From Cytobacillus oceanisediminis (GTDB taxonomy: Bacteria > Bacillota > Bacilli > Bacillales > Cytobacillaceae): a stretch of DNA of 64,000 bases. Below, one piece after another: positions 26,049 to 35,149 of the stretch. Both the position numbers and the translations under genes were made by a program. Position 1 is the first letter of the stretch; each line of letters starts with the position of its first letter. Under the pieces are notes generated by a model. That model was given only the letters and a program-made list of their open reading frames with translations. It ran no database searches and was not told the DNA's origin. The stretch lies in assembly GCF_022811925.1 (NCBI RefSeq), contig NZ_CP065511.1, forward strand, positions 2,597,501 to 2,661,500, written 5' to 3'.

Positions 26049-27181
26049 GCCTTTTCCTCCTTATTTGTTTCCTTCACGACTGTTGGCACCTTCATTGTAA
26101 TCGTTGTTCCATTTTTAGATTCAATATCCAGGCTTCCATTGACGAAGTCGAGCCGCTCTCCTAATCCAAGCAGTCCAGACCCTTTGCCGATATCTGCTGA
26201 GGGATTCATGCCCACTCCGTTATCCTGGACAGTAATGCTAACTTCATTCCAGGTTTGTTCAATGCTGATGCGGCATTCTGTTGCATTACTGTGTTTTACC
26301 ACATTTGTCACAGCTTCTTTCATGCACATGCTTAGAATATTCTCAAGGAAGAGTGACACATTCTTTAATTTGATATCTTCTTCCCCAATGAATTCGATTG
26401 AGGCTGCCTTTAAGATTTGCTTAACAAGTATAATTTCTTCCTTCAGCCTGATTCCTCTCATCTGGGAAACCATTTTTCTTACTTCGTTTAATGCTGTTCT
26501 GGCCGTTTGCTGAACGTCTATAAGTTCTTCCTTTGCCTGGTCAGGATCCTTACTGATGAGCTTCCTGGCCAGATCGCTTTTTAACCCGATCAGAGACAAT
26601 TTTTGTCCGAGTGTATCATGAAGATCGCGGGCAATCCGCTGCCTTTCTTCCTGTTTGACAAGCTCCGCAATCCTTTTGTTGGCATCTTCGAGCTGTTCTT
26701 CAAGCATTTCCTGCTTTTTCTTATTGTGAATGTTAAAAGGAAGCAAAATTACACTGATCCAGATGATTATGATAAAAGGGATCTGTTCGAGAAATAATGG
26801 CTTCTGTGTTACAAAATTAATGTTAATTGAGATGGTGGTTGCCACCAGGTGGATGACATATAGCGTTAAAAATGCAATCCTGTTTTTGATATGGCCATTA
26901 TAATAAGCAATATAAAATGCAAAATAAATAAACGAAAATAGAATGGTCATTGTAATCGATATGCTGATTAAGATGCCTGTCCATAAATAGACGGGCCACT
27001 TCCGCGATATAAAGGCAAAACGCAATGATATAAAAAAGAAAATGGTCAGGATAATTCCAACGGCTATGGCGATTTTAGAGGTGGATCTGAAGATGAAATA
27101 AAACGGCAAAATGCTGAATACACTCCATATATAAGGAGAAATGCCTGAACTTTTCAATGTAGCGAAATACTTTTTAAACAT
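26045..27181 (-). CDS. desK: Sensor histidine kinase DesK
   Basis: A 378-residue membrane kinase: about five N-terminal helices (residues 15-150), a coiled linker, the phospho-acceptor segment RQRIARDLHDTLGQKL (His about 195) and an HATPase_c domain (NGVGMNP, GSGLLGLGERL). In B. subtilis DesK senses membrane thickness and fluidity on cooling. ATG 27181 is chosen because GAGGG lies ahead and the start of the first helix fits. Confidence 0.9.
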   Translation of the reverse strand: MFKKYFATLKSSGISPYIWSVFSILPFYFIFRSTSKIAIAVGIILTIFFFISLRFAFISRKWPVYLWTGILISISITMTILFSFIYFAFYIAYYNGHIKNRIAFLTLYVIHLVATTISININFVTQKPLFLEQIPFIIIIWISVILLPFNIHNKKKQEMLEEQLEDANKRIAELVKQEERQRIARDLHDTLGQKLSLIGLKSDLARKLISKDPDQAKEELIDVQQTARTALNEVRKMVSQMRGIRLKEEIILVKQILKAASIEFIGEEDIKLKNVSLFLENILSMCMKEAVTNVVKHSNATECRISIEQTWNEVSITVQDNGVGMNPSADIGKGSGLLGLGERLDFVNGSLDIESKNGTTITMKVPTVVKETNKEEKA

Positions 27182-27215
27182 GTGAGGTACCCTCTTTTTA
27201 TTCGTGAAATAATGA

Positions 27216-27252
27216 AACAGCTCCTTTGCTATCATATCACAAAGGAGCTGTT
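27216..27252 (-). terminator. Hairpin between des and desK
   Basis: A 12-bp stem (AACAGCTCCTTT with AAAGGAGCTGTT) without a good T-run. It may be a partial terminator or processing site lowering desKR relative to des. Confidence 0.55.
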
Positions 27253-27275
27253 CTTCAGCAGATTATACACTTAGT

Positions 27276-28319
27276 TTACGGCTTCACAGATGCAGTTTTC
27301 GCTCTGCTCTGTTTTTTGCTGTGGGCAGACTGCTTTGCTGCTCCATATCCCGTGAAGTCCTGGGCTTCTTCATCCCATAAGCGGAATCGAAGTGACTTCA
27401 GGCTGGTCGAAAGAGTAATGGTCGGTACATTCTGAAGTTCAGCTGTATTATAATGTGCGCTTTCGAGATTATAGTTAGGCACGCGTGGGCTTAAGTGATG
27501 AATATGATGGAACCCGATGTTCCCGGTTAGCCACTGAATTACTTTTGGAAGCTTGTAAAAGGAGCTTCCTTCTACTGCCGCTTTTACATACTCCCACTTA
27601 TCATCTTCTTCAAAATAGGAGTCTTCAAATGTATGCTGTACATAGAAAAGCCAAATCCCCGCTGCTCCGGAAATTAAAAAGATAGGTCCTTGCACCATTA
27701 GGAATGCTTCCCATCCGATGGCCCAGCACATGAACGCATACAAACCAGCGATGGCTGCGTTTGTAAGATAAGTATTGATGCGTTCATTCTTTCTTGCCCC
27801 TTTTCTGTTAAATCGGTTTTTTAACAAAAATACATAAATCGGGCCTAAACCTAACATGACGAACGGATTGCGGTAGATGCGATAGGCTGCGCGTGTCGAC
27901 CAAGCCGCATCCTGGTATTCTTTCACTGTCAGTGTCCAGATATCTCCTGTACCACGCTTGTCCAGATTACCGCTTGTTGCATGGTGAACATTGTGGTCAT
28001 GCTGCCATTGGTGATAAGGGAAAATGGTAAGTATTCCTGTGAATGTGCCAACGATTTTGTTTGCTTTGCGATTTTTGAAAAAGGAATGGTGGCAGCAATC
28101 ATGGAAAATGATGAAGATCCTGACCAGGAAGCCAGCTGCAATGACAGATATGCCAAGCGTCAGCAGGTAAGAAAAGCTCAGGCTCTTATAAGCAAGGAAC
28201 CACAGCAGGAAAAAAGGTCCCAGAGTATTGACCAGCTGCATGATGCTGCGTGTTAAATCGGATTTTTCATAGGGTGCCATTTGTTTTTTTAAGTTGAGTT
28301 GTTTTTGTTTAGAAGTCAT
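27276..28319 (-). CDS. des: Acyl-lipid fatty acid desaturase
   Basis: A 347-residue membrane di-iron desaturase that adds a double bond to phospholipid acyl chains to keep membranes fluid in the cold. The three His boxes are present: HDCCHH, HNVHHATSG and HHIHH, with about four membrane helices between. It is first in the des-desK-desR unit. An inverted repeat 80 bases upstream fits a DesR site. Confidence 0.92.
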   Translation of the reverse strand: MTSKQKQLNLKKQMAPYEKSDLTRSIMQLVNTLGPFFLLWFLAYKSLSFSYLLTLGISVIAAGFLVRIFIIFHDCCHHSFFKNRKANKIVGTFTGILTIFPYHQWQHDHNVHHATSGNLDKRGTGDIWTLTVKEYQDAAWSTRAAYRIYRNPFVMLGLGPIYVFLLKNRFNRKGARKNERINTYLTNAAIAGLYAFMCWAIGWEAFLMVQGPIFLISGAAGIWLFYVQHTFEDSYFEEDDKWEYVKAAVEGSSFYKLPKVIQWLTGNIGFHHIHHLSPRVPNYNLESAHYNTAELQNVPTITLSTSLKSLRFRLWDEEAQDFTGYGAAKQSAHSKKQSRAKTASVKP

Positions 28320-28398
28320 TTTTTAATTCCCTTCTTCATGACGTTAACCTTATGATAAAGGGTTTTCAGAAGGTTTTGTAGACATGAGTGTCATGTCC

Positions 28399-28422
28399 AA
28401 ACCATGATAAATGTCATGGTTT
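28399..28422. promoter_or_regulatory. Candidate DesR operator upstream of des
   Basis: A perfect 9-bp inverted repeat, AAACCATGA (28399-28407) and TCATGGTTT (28414-28422), with a 6-base spacer. A related TGTCATG lies just beside it. Position upstream of des fits an activator site. Confidence 0.6.
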
Positions 28423-28576
28423 GCTGAAAAATTAAGATGAGATCCTATAAATAGGCTATAACTTTTATGTTTCCCTAAAAAAAATTTTTATTTTTTAGGA
28501 TTATTTTGCCTCACACATGACTTCTAATTCCCTAGGACATAATGAAATTGATATTAAATAAAAAGGAGAGTTTTGA

Positions 28577-28870
28577 ATGCACAATCATAATCAACTCGGC
28601 AAAACAGATATCGATTCTCCCATACAAGCTTCAATTGAGCAGATTTGGAAGAATATGTGTGGAGGCTGGGATCAATTCAATCAGTCAGCCGTACTGGATT
28701 TTTTAAGCCAATGTGAGGAAAAAGGCATTGATTCACAATTCGCAATGAGCTGGATTGAGAAACATAAAGATAAGATTCCGGATTGGCAGACGGTTTCCAG
28801 AGTATCTCTTGATTGGATGAATCAGCATACAGCTTCTGGCTCTCCATTATCGAATGAGACCTTTAAATAA
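28577..28870 (+). CDS. Small hypothetical protein (97 aa)
   Basis: A 97-residue hydrophilic protein with a His/Asn-rich start and a helical DFLSQCEEKGI..SWIEKHKDKIPDW core; unrecognised. AAAGGAG precedes ATG. It ends in the terminator shared with the convergent coat gene. Confidence 0.55.
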   Translation: MHNHNQLGKTDIDSPIQASIEQIWKNMCGGWDQFNQSAVLDFLSQCEEKGIDSQFAMSWIEKHKDKIPDWQTVSRVSLDWMNQHTASGSPLSNETFK

Positions 28871-28889
28871 CCACATATGCAAAAGAATG

Positions 28890-28926
28890 CAAGAGCCCCT
28901 TGGCATATTACCAAGGGGCTCTCTTT
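28890..28926. terminator. Bidirectional terminator
   Basis: AGAGCCCCTT/AAGGGGCTCT 10-bp stem between convergent genes. Confidence 0.85.
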
Positions 28927-29576
28927 TAATGAGGAATATTAGGATTTGGCATTTGCCCTTGAGCTGGCATTTGCCCCTGTGCAGGTGCATATGCATTTAA
29001 CATTTGCTGCATATCCTGCTGTGTAAACTGAGGTACCTGGTAAAAATGATGTTTGTTTTGATAAATCGAAAGTTCATAAGCCATCTCAATGCAATTTGGG
29101 ACTGAATCAGCCAGTACCCTCCGGACAACTGGATTTGTTGTTTCGAGAGCAGCCATTGTTTTCATGGAAGCGGCAGATTTTAATGCTCCCAGAAGGCAGC
29201 CGGAAACTGTTTCTTCATTCATTTCGGAGACAGATTGGATTGGCTTTTTTGGCTGAGAAGGCTTTAAACCATAAATAAAATCATTATTCTGGTTCATTTT
29301 ATAGCTCTGTGTTGGTTTTGAAGGATCTTTACCTGTCTGGAAGCATTCCAGTGTAGTATTGTATTCCTCTTGCACAAATTGATATTGGCGGTCCATTATA
29401 CTTGCCAGTTCTTGATCTTGTACGTGCTGACGCAATAGTGAGTATGTGTTTAAGGTGCCGACTGTACCTGATAAAACCTCTTGAACATCAAGAACTTCAT
29501 GTGCTCCATGGTTGAGCTGCTGAGGTATATTTCCTGTATGCATATTTTGATGCATCTGGTTAGGCTGATTTTCCAT
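28926..29576 (-). CDS. Spore coat protein, CotF-like family
   Basis: A 216-residue protein with a Gln/Asn/Met/His-rich start, a central helical bundle (LLRQHVQDQELASIMDRQYQFV, split across two helices) with the coat-type NNDFIYGL stretch, and a Gln/Met/Pro-rich tail containing a short repeat AQGQMP. This layout matches the CotF-type spore coat proteins. GGAGGA lies seven bases before ATG 29576, making the upstream in-frame start unlikely. Expected to be expressed in the mother cell late in sporulation. Confidence 0.7.
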   Translation of the reverse strand: MENQPNQMHQNMHTGNIPQQLNHGAHEVLDVQEVLSGTVGTLNTYSLLRQHVQDQELASIMDRQYQFVQEEYNTTLECFQTGKDPSKPTQSYKMNQNNDFIYGLKPSQPKKPIQSVSEMNEETVSGCLLGALKSAASMKTMAALETTNPVVRRVLADSVPNCIEMAYELSIYQNKHHFYQVPQFTQQDMQQMLNAYAPAQGQMPAQGQMPNPNIPH

Positions 29577-29659
29577 TTGGATTCCTCCTTTTTTATTAAC
29601 AATCTTTATCATGCAGATTTTTAAATAGAAATATCCATGGGATGGTAAAAAAAATAAAT

Positions 29660-29693
29660 AAAAAAAAGCAGTTCGATTGAACCGCTTTTTTAT
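29660..29693 (-). terminator. Terminator
   Basis: AGCAGTTC/GAACCGCT stem flanked by A and T runs, after the 193-aa gene on the minus strand. Confidence 0.8.
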
Positions 29694-30271
29694 TTGACTT
29701 CCTCAATCGTTTCTGTCAGTAAGAATAGATATCTGTAAATTAGATTGTAAGCATCGTTTATGGTCATGTCTTCTTTAAAGCCCTCCAAGTCATCCAAAGC
29801 AAAATTGAGTTCCCATAACCCATCTTGCTGGTTAAACATTAGATCAAATGTTGCTGAATCACCTTGTAATGTTCTTTTTAAATATGACCTTATTGTTTCT
29901 GCTTTTTTTTTAGGCAATTTAAGTCCAAGCATGACATCATAGGTTCGGAACAGATCATCGAATTCAAATGAGATGGCGTCTGCACCAATAATCCCAAACC
30001 ATTCAGACTCAAGGTAAATAAACTCTTTAATATTTTTCACAAAATAATCGATAGGCTGGTTTAGAAAATCGGGTGTCTCCTGTGAGAGGACTTCTTCTGT
30101 TTCCTTGTTTCCTCTCTCTATATATGCATTTGCAAAGCGGGCTTTAGGATTTTTGATTATTAAAGATTCAGCATTTGATAATAGCTGATGCTTTTCAGCA
30201 AATTCTTTTTCTTCTTTGTATATTTCGTTTCCTGGTTCCTTGAGATGATTTTCAATCCGTTCTTTTAACAT
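29690..30271 (-). CDS. Conserved Bacillus hypothetical protein (193 aa)
   Basis: A 193-residue acidic soluble protein: helical N-terminus, KARFANAYIERGNKETEE, a central DAISFEFDDLFRTYDVM and GLWELNFALDD. I recall close relatives in many Bacillus genomes, some annotated as branched-chain aminotransferase without support: no PLP-Lys motif is present. Function unknown. AAGGAGGAG precedes ATG; the helicase gene ends 22 bases upstream, so they may be co-transcribed. Confidence 0.6.
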   Translation of the reverse strand: MLKERIENHLKEPGNEIYKEEKEFAEKHQLLSNAESLIIKNPKARFANAYIERGNKETEEVLSQETPDFLNQPIDYFVKNIKEFIYLESEWFGIIGADAISFEFDDLFRTYDVMLGLKLPKKKAETIRSYLKRTLQGDSATFDLMFNQQDGLWELNFALDDLEGFKEDMTINDAYNLIYRYLFLLTETIEEVK

Positions 30272-30293
30272 TTCGCTCCTCCTTTAATTATGG

Positions 30294-31685
30294 TTACCTT
30301 CCGCGTCTTTTTGACATGTTACTCACAGATTTAGGCGCTGAAGTCTTCTTTTTTGATTGTGATTTGCTGCGGTTTACATTACCAGCTGATTTCAATGGTT
30401 TTGATTTTTTCCTTTGCCCTTTTCTGCTCTTTGTTGGGGAAGTTTTGCCTTCATTCTTTTTTCTGTCTGCATCTTCCCGATTATCATTTTTCTTTCTTCC
30501 AGGTGAAGCTGGGCTTTTTTGCACTTGAGAGTTTTTTTCTGATGACCTGGAAGGCTTTTCTCTTTCATGGCTATTGCCAAGGTTCTGCTTGGAAATTGTA
30601 ATGTTCAGCCCTTTTTCAATTGCTTCAAGGAGCGGTTTGTCTGCGGATGAATAAAAAGTGATTGCCATCCCCTTCATGCCAGCCCTTCCCGTTCTTCCGA
30701 TTCGGTGAACATAGCTTTCCGGATCCAGTGGAATATCATAATTAAATACATGTGTGACACCTTCCACATCAAGTCCCCTTGCTGCAACATCAGTTGCTAC
30801 TAATAGCTGTAATTCTGCGTCCCTGAATCGTTTCATCACTTGTTCCCGTTTAGACTGAGATAAATCTCCGTGAAGCTCATCACATTGGAAGCCATTTGAT
30901 TTTAGTACATCATTGAGCTTGCTAACCCTGCGTTTGGTCCGGCAAAAGATGACGGCTAAATAAGGTCTATGAGTTTGAATTAATTGCATGAGTGTTGCCT
31001 GTTTGGCACGGTCGATCGTATGTATCGCGATTTGCTTAACTGAATCTGCCGGCCCCTGAGTTTTTTCGACTTGAATATACTGTGGTTCTTTCAGGTGTTT
31101 TCTTGCCAGTTTTTTTATTTCTGCTGGAATAGTGGCTGAGAAAAGCATGGTCTGCCTGCTGCCAGGAGTCTCTTTAATAATATCCTCCACTTCATCCAAA
31201 AAACCGATATGTAGCATTTGATCGGCTTCATCCAATACCAGAGAACCCACTTGTGATAAATCAATGGTTCTCCGTTTGATATGGTCCAGCAGCCGGCCAG
31301 GGGTCCCCACTACAATTTGGACATGTTTTTGCAGCTTTTTAAGCTGTTTTTCGACATCCTGCCCTCCATATACCGCCAAGACATCTATTTGATCATTGTC
31401 TTGTGTAAGATTTATCACTTCGTCCGTAATCTGCAAAGCCAATTCCCTTGTTGGTGTTACAATTAAAGCCTGGATATGAGCGGCAGCCGGATCAATGCTC
31501 TCTAGAATCGGCAGAATAAAAGCAAAAGTTTTGCCAGTCCCTGTCTGGGCTTGAGCTATGACATCCTTTCCATCCATAACAGCAGGTATGGCTTGCTCCT
31601 GAATAGGTGTTGGCTTAGCAATACCATGGTTCAGGAGTACATCAGACAGCTTTTTAGAAATGCCAAGTGTTACAAATTCATGCAA
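30294..31685 (-). CDS. DEAD-box RNA helicase (CshA-like)
   Basis: A 463-residue RNA helicase. The nine core motifs are present: GFxxPTPIQ equivalent ([12 protein letters not shown]), [26 protein letters not shown] and HRIGRTGR. The last 90 residues are a Lys/Arg/Ser-rich tail for RNA binding. It unwinds RNA in ribosome assembly, decay or cold adaptation. Size fits the shorter CshA/CshB/YfmL class. Confidence 0.9.
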   Translation of the reverse strand: MHEFVTLGISKKLSDVLLNHGIAKPTPIQEQAIPAVMDGKDVIAQAQTGTGKTFAFILPILESIDPAAAHIQALIVTPTRELALQITDEVINLTQDNDQIDVLAVYGGQDVEKQLKKLQKHVQIVVGTPGRLLDHIKRRTIDLSQVGSLVLDEADQMLHIGFLDEVEDIIKETPGSRQTMLFSATIPAEIKKLARKHLKEPQYIQVEKTQGPADSVKQIAIHTIDRAKQATLMQLIQTHRPYLAVIFCRTKRRVSKLNDVLKSNGFQCDELHGDLSQSKREQVMKRFRDAELQLLVATDVAARGLDVEGVTHVFNYDIPLDPESYVHRIGRTGRAGMKGMAITFYSSADKPLLEAIEKGLNITISKQNLGNSHEREKPSRSSEKNSQVQKSPASPGRKKNDNREDADRKKNEGKTSPTKSRKGQRKKSKPLKSAGNVNRSKSQSKKKTSAPKSVSNMSKRRGR

Positions 31686-31784
31686 ATAAAACCCTACTTT
31701 CTTTTCCTGGTATATTAAAATCGTCCTTATTTATATTGTGTGTTTCGCGGCAAAATAGCAAGCATTCTTATTGCAATAAAACAC

Positions 31785-31812
31785 AAAAAAAAGGTGAACA
31801 ATGAGTTCACCC
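31785..31812 (-). terminator. Hydrogenase operon terminator
   Basis: GGTGAAC/GTTCACC stem followed on the minus strand by TTTTTTTTG, after the last hydrogenase gene. Confidence 0.85.
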
Positions 31813-31818
31813 TGAAAA

Positions 31819-32277
31819 CTATCCTCTTTTTGATAAAATTTTATCAATTGTTTTTTTTACTTTGCCTACGATTTCAGGCCATTTTCTGCAAATCTCCCTG
31901 CTTAATCCCATTTGAAAGGATATATCAAAAGGTTCAATCCCGATTAGGAAGCCTTCCAATTTGTTTCTTTGATCGTATAATGCTTGAAACAGATGCAGAT
32001 TATGCGGCGACAATCCCAGGAATTTATGCGAGTAAGCCCTATCCAAAGGAAAAACTCCAATATCACCTGGAGTACCTCCAGATAACACTGCATCAAGGAT
32101 AATGACAAACTCTGCTCCTTCCAGCTTTGAAAGGCTGTAATCTATGTCTGATTCACCTATGATATATTCGCATTCCAGGCTTTTTTCAGTTTTCCTAAGC
32201 TCTTCAGCAAGATACACACCGATCCCATCATCCTTCATCAGTCGGTTGCCTATCCCTAAAATAATGGCCTTCTTCAT
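31819..32277 (-). CDS. Hydrogenase maturation endopeptidase (HupD/HyaD type)
   Basis: A 152-residue protease of the HycI/HyaD family that removes the C-terminal tail of the NiFe large subunit after nickel insertion. The motifs GIGNRLMKDDGIG (with the Ni-sensing Glu/Asp), FVIILDAV and LSPHNLHLF are visible. It overlaps the last base of the large-subunit gene and ends the ten-gene operon. Its target is the His-Val bond of the large subunit encoded just upstream. Confidence 0.92.
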   Translation of the reverse strand: MKKAIILGIGNRLMKDDGIGVYLAEELRKTEKSLECEYIIGESDIDYSLSKLEGAEFVIILDAVLSGGTPGDIGVFPLDRAYSHKFLGLSPHNLHLFQALYDQRNKLEGFLIGIEPFDISFQMGLSREICRKWPEIVGKVKKTIDKILSKRG

Positions 32278-33686
32278 TAAAACACCTGAATGGTTTTGAT
32301 TTCTTTCCCTGGTCTATGTACATGTGTCGCACATGACATGCAAGGATCAAAGGAACGCAGGATTCTGCCGATTTCCACTGGATTTTCAGGATCTTGAATT
32401 GGTGTGCCCATTAATGCTTCCTCTGCAGTTCCCAGATATCCCTTCTCGTCGCGAGTGGAAAAGTCCCAGGTTGATGGTGTTATGATTTGATAGAAGGCTA
32501 TCTTTTTATCATTAATTTTTATCCAGTGGCCCAAAGCGCCGCGTGTAGTGTCTACCAGTCCCCTGCCCGATGCCTCTTCTTCCGGCAATTCATACTTTTT
32601 CTGTACGTTTGTATTAGGAATAAGCAAATCCAAAAGGGTTTTCATAATGCCGGCAATTTTTTTCGCTTCTAATGCCCTTGCAATCGTTCTGTCCATCGCA
32701 GAGATGCCGTTTGTATAATCCCCGCTCAATATCAGTCTTGCTAAAGGGCCGACTTCGAATGGGAGATCGTTGTATCTTGGTGCTTTTACCCATGAATAAG
32801 CTTTTTCTTTTTTGCGGTCCGGTTCTGGAATCGCATCATTAGGTGAGTAAGCAGAAGAGGATGACTTGTACCAGGAATAATCTATTTTCTCCTGAATTTT
32901 AGTTTCATCAAATGACTGGATCCCATTATCCGTATACACAAGAGGATCTACGTATAAGGTTTTGATATCCTTATAGTGATTAAATGCACCATAAGTTAAA
33001 AGGTTCCCATATCCGCCGCCCAAACGATAATACTCTGGATAATACCTGGAAATTTCAAAAACATCCGGAATCATTTTTTCATCAATAAACTTAGCTATTT
33101 TCTGAAGAATGGAATCCAAATGGACGATTTTTTCTGCTGTAGCCTGAGTTGTAATACCGCCAATAAAAACACCATGGTTATGGGGAGCTTTTCCTCCGAG
33201 AACGGCAAGCATTTGATGGGCAAGCCTGCTTATTTCCAGTGATTCGAAGTAATGCTGGGAGATAACTCTATTTACTTTTTGAGGCAGTCTGAAATCATTA
33301 TGGTCCGCCTGCAGCAATGTGTTTCCTTCAATTTTTACAAAATCGGGAACCGTATATTGATAAAAATGGCGAATATGGTTTTGTAAAAACTCACAGCAAT
33401 GGATTATATCGCGAAGATATCTTCCCTGCTCGCTTGGTTCAATGTTCAGCGCATCCTCCAAAGCGGTTGAAGATGCCATTGAGTGGGCAGCGGAACAAAT
33501 GCCGCAAATACGCTGGGTAAAATATACAGCATCAAAGGGGCTTCTGCCGACAAGCATTTGCTCAAAGCCCCTGAATAGGTTTCCTTTTGTTTTAACATCT
33601 ACAACCTGATGCTGGTCGACGATCACTTCAACTTCCATAAAACCGCTTATTCTTGTTAATGGATTAATGACGATTCGCTTACTCAT
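32277..33686 (-). CDS. [NiFe] hydrogenase large subunit, group 2a-like
   Basis: A 469-residue subunit carrying the NiFe(CN)2CO site. The two Cys pairs are RICGICSAAHS (Cys61, Cys64) and DPCMSCATH (Cys449, Cys452); all four are Cys, none Sec. Cleavage after His455 would release a 14-residue tail. It begins 8 bases inside the small-subunit gene. Length and C-terminal sequence fit group 2a uptake hydrogenases, as in the Bacillaceae Phb type and mycobacterial/cyanobacterial enzymes. Catalyses H2 oxidation. Confidence 0.9.
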   Translation of the reverse strand: MSKRIVINPLTRISGFMEVEVIVDQHQVVDVKTKGNLFRGFEQMLVGRSPFDAVYFTQRICGICSAAHSMASSTALEDALNIEPSEQGRYLRDIIHCCEFLQNHIRHFYQYTVPDFVKIEGNTLLQADHNDFRLPQKVNRVISQHYFESLEISRLAHQMLAVLGGKAPHNHGVFIGGITTQATAEKIVHLDSILQKIAKFIDEKMIPDVFEISRYYPEYYRLGGGYGNLLTYGAFNHYKDIKTLYVDPLVYTDNGIQSFDETKIQEKIDYSWYKSSSSAYSPNDAIPEPDRKKEKAYSWVKAPRYNDLPFEVGPLARLILSGDYTNGISAMDRTIARALEAKKIAGIMKTLLDLLIPNTNVQKKYELPEEEASGRGLVDTTRGALGHWIKINDKKIAFYQIITPSTWDFSTRDEKGYLGTAEEALMGTPIQDPENPVEIGRILRSFDPCMSCATHVHRPGKEIKTIQVF

Positions 33687-34584
33687 CCTTCACCACCCTT
33701 GTTGTGTCATAACTGATAAAAGGAGCCATCGCATCAGGAAATCCAAATTGGGCACATCCAATGCAAGGGGTATCATCCCCTATCGGCCAATTCACATGGC
33801 CATTCCATTGCCTTGTAGGACAATCAGTCCTGGTGACAGGACCACGGCAGCCAAGCTTAAACAAACAGGTTTTATCTCCGAGCTTTTCAGCAAAAATACC
33901 CCGGTCGAAAAAAGGCCGTCTAGGGCATCTGTCATGAATTAGAGTGCTATAAAACATTAAGGGCCGACCGAGATTATCGGTTTCCGGATCACCATATAAA
34001 AGAATGTGGGCTAAGGTTCCTAAAAACCAGTCTGGGTGGACAGGGCAGCCTGGCAGTTTAATCATATCTTTATCAGGGAGAACTTCCTGCAATCCTACCG
34101 ACTGGGAAGGGTTGGGCCTGGCTGCCGAAACACCCCCGTGGGTAGCACATGCCCCTACGGCAAGAATATGGGAAGCTTTCTCCCCTAGCATTTTTGCTGC
34201 TTCCAAACCGGTAAGCGGTTTTCCCTGCCAGCTGCCGATAATGTTATATAAACCATTGTCCCTTAGAGCAACTGCTCCCTCCACTGCTAAAATATAGTCT
34301 TCGTCCATAGCTTTAATAAGCCTGTCTATGGCCTGCTCCCCCTCTGCAGCCATTAAGCTATTGCTGTATACGAGATTGACCATCGATCCCATCATATACT
34401 CAAAGTCCGGATTGGCTCCGTTCAGTAAGGAAATAATATTGCCGGAGCATCCATTCAGCTCTAAGTATACAAGGTTTTTCTTTTTAACCGAGCCGTCTTC
34501 AATACCGTTTCTGGCACTAGCTGTTAACCTGGCTGCAATGGCTTCATTGGTCAATGACTCTGGCGGCAAAATATAATTTTCCAC
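33679..34584 (-). CDS. [NiFe] hydrogenase small subunit, group 2a-like
   Basis: A 301-residue iron-sulfur subunit passing electrons from the NiFe site. Start is GTG 34584 with GGGAGG eight bases upstream, overlapping the preceding stop codon. There is no twin-Arg signal and no C-terminal helix, so the enzyme is cytoplasmic. The proximal cluster loop reads NGCSGN: Asn49 stands where most hydrogenases have Cys, as in group 2a enzymes. Other cluster Cys lie in GACATHGG, PGCPVHPDW, CLFKLGCRGP, DCPTRQW and PCIGC. Confidence 0.9.
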   Translation of the reverse strand: MENYILPPESLTNEAIAARLTASARNGIEDGSVKKKNLVYLELNGCSGNIISLLNGANPDFEYMMGSMVNLVYSNSLMAAEGEQAIDRLIKAMDEDYILAVEGAVALRDNGLYNIIGSWQGKPLTGLEAAKMLGEKASHILAVGACATHGGVSAARPNPSQSVGLQEVLPDKDMIKLPGCPVHPDWFLGTLAHILLYGDPETDNLGRPLMFYSTLIHDRCPRRPFFDRGIFAEKLGDKTCLFKLGCRGPVTRTDCPTRQWNGHVNWPIGDDTPCIGCAQFGFPDAMAPFISYDTTRVVKDE

Positions 34585-35093
34585 TACACCAACCTCCCGA
34601 TGACTGGCAAAGTCGCTAAAATCGATTTCTGTCCTGCGTGGCAGGATGCGAACTCCTGGGTATAATCCTTCCCTGATACCAAACCAAAATGGGTGGCAGC
34701 CGCCCAAGCTCTGTTATTGGTTACATCATAAACGACTCCGCCCACGGCTACATAAGCAGGCCTTCCATTTTTGCCATCGTAATTCGATAATTCCTGGATT
34801 GTAAAGGTTTGATTAGGAAGGGTTAATTCTGGATATGCTGCAGGTGCGGGTAATGGCTGGCTGGCTGGCATCGTGGGCTGGGCTGGACCATTACTACTAG
34901 CTGAAATCGATGAAATGGCATGACTGGCCAACAGTTCATTTAGAAATTGAATACTTGTCAACGCATCCCATAGCCTTTGAAGTCTTAACTGTTTTGCAGT
35001 GGGATCGGACGTGACAGAAATGGTGTAAATATCATGCTTTGCCTGACTTATAAGGCTATTCACCTGCTGCTGAAGCATCCTGATGTTTTGCAT
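34584..35093 (-). CDS. Cytochrome b5-like heme-binding protein in hydrogenase operon
   Basis: A 169-residue protein: a helical N-terminus (residues 1-65), an Ala/Pro/Ser linker (66-90), and a C-terminal cytochrome b5/steroid-binding-like domain (FTIQELSNYDGKNGRPAYVA, VYDVTNNRAW, HFG..SGKDYTQEFASCH). Two His, in THFG and CHAG, could ligate heme. No signal peptide. It sits between hypE and the small subunit gene, whose start overlaps its stop, so it is a good candidate for the electron partner of the hydrogenase. Confidence 0.75.
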   Translation of the reverse strand: MQNIRMLQQQVNSLISQAKHDIYTISVTSDPTAKQLRLQRLWDALTSIQFLNELLASHAISSISASSNGPAQPTMPASQPLPAPAAYPELTLPNQTFTIQELSNYDGKNGRPAYVAVGGVVYDVTNNRAWAAATHFGLVSGKDYTQEFASCHAGQKSILATLPVIGRLV

Positions 35094-35149
35094 GGCTTTC
35101 TCTCCCTTAGGCTTTCATACCCTATCCTATGCAGGTAAAGAAGAAAACT

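Noticed and set aside
32277..33686. Selenocysteine in the hydrogenase large subunit
   Set aside because: All four active-site positions are Cys codons, and no in-frame UGA interrupts the gene.
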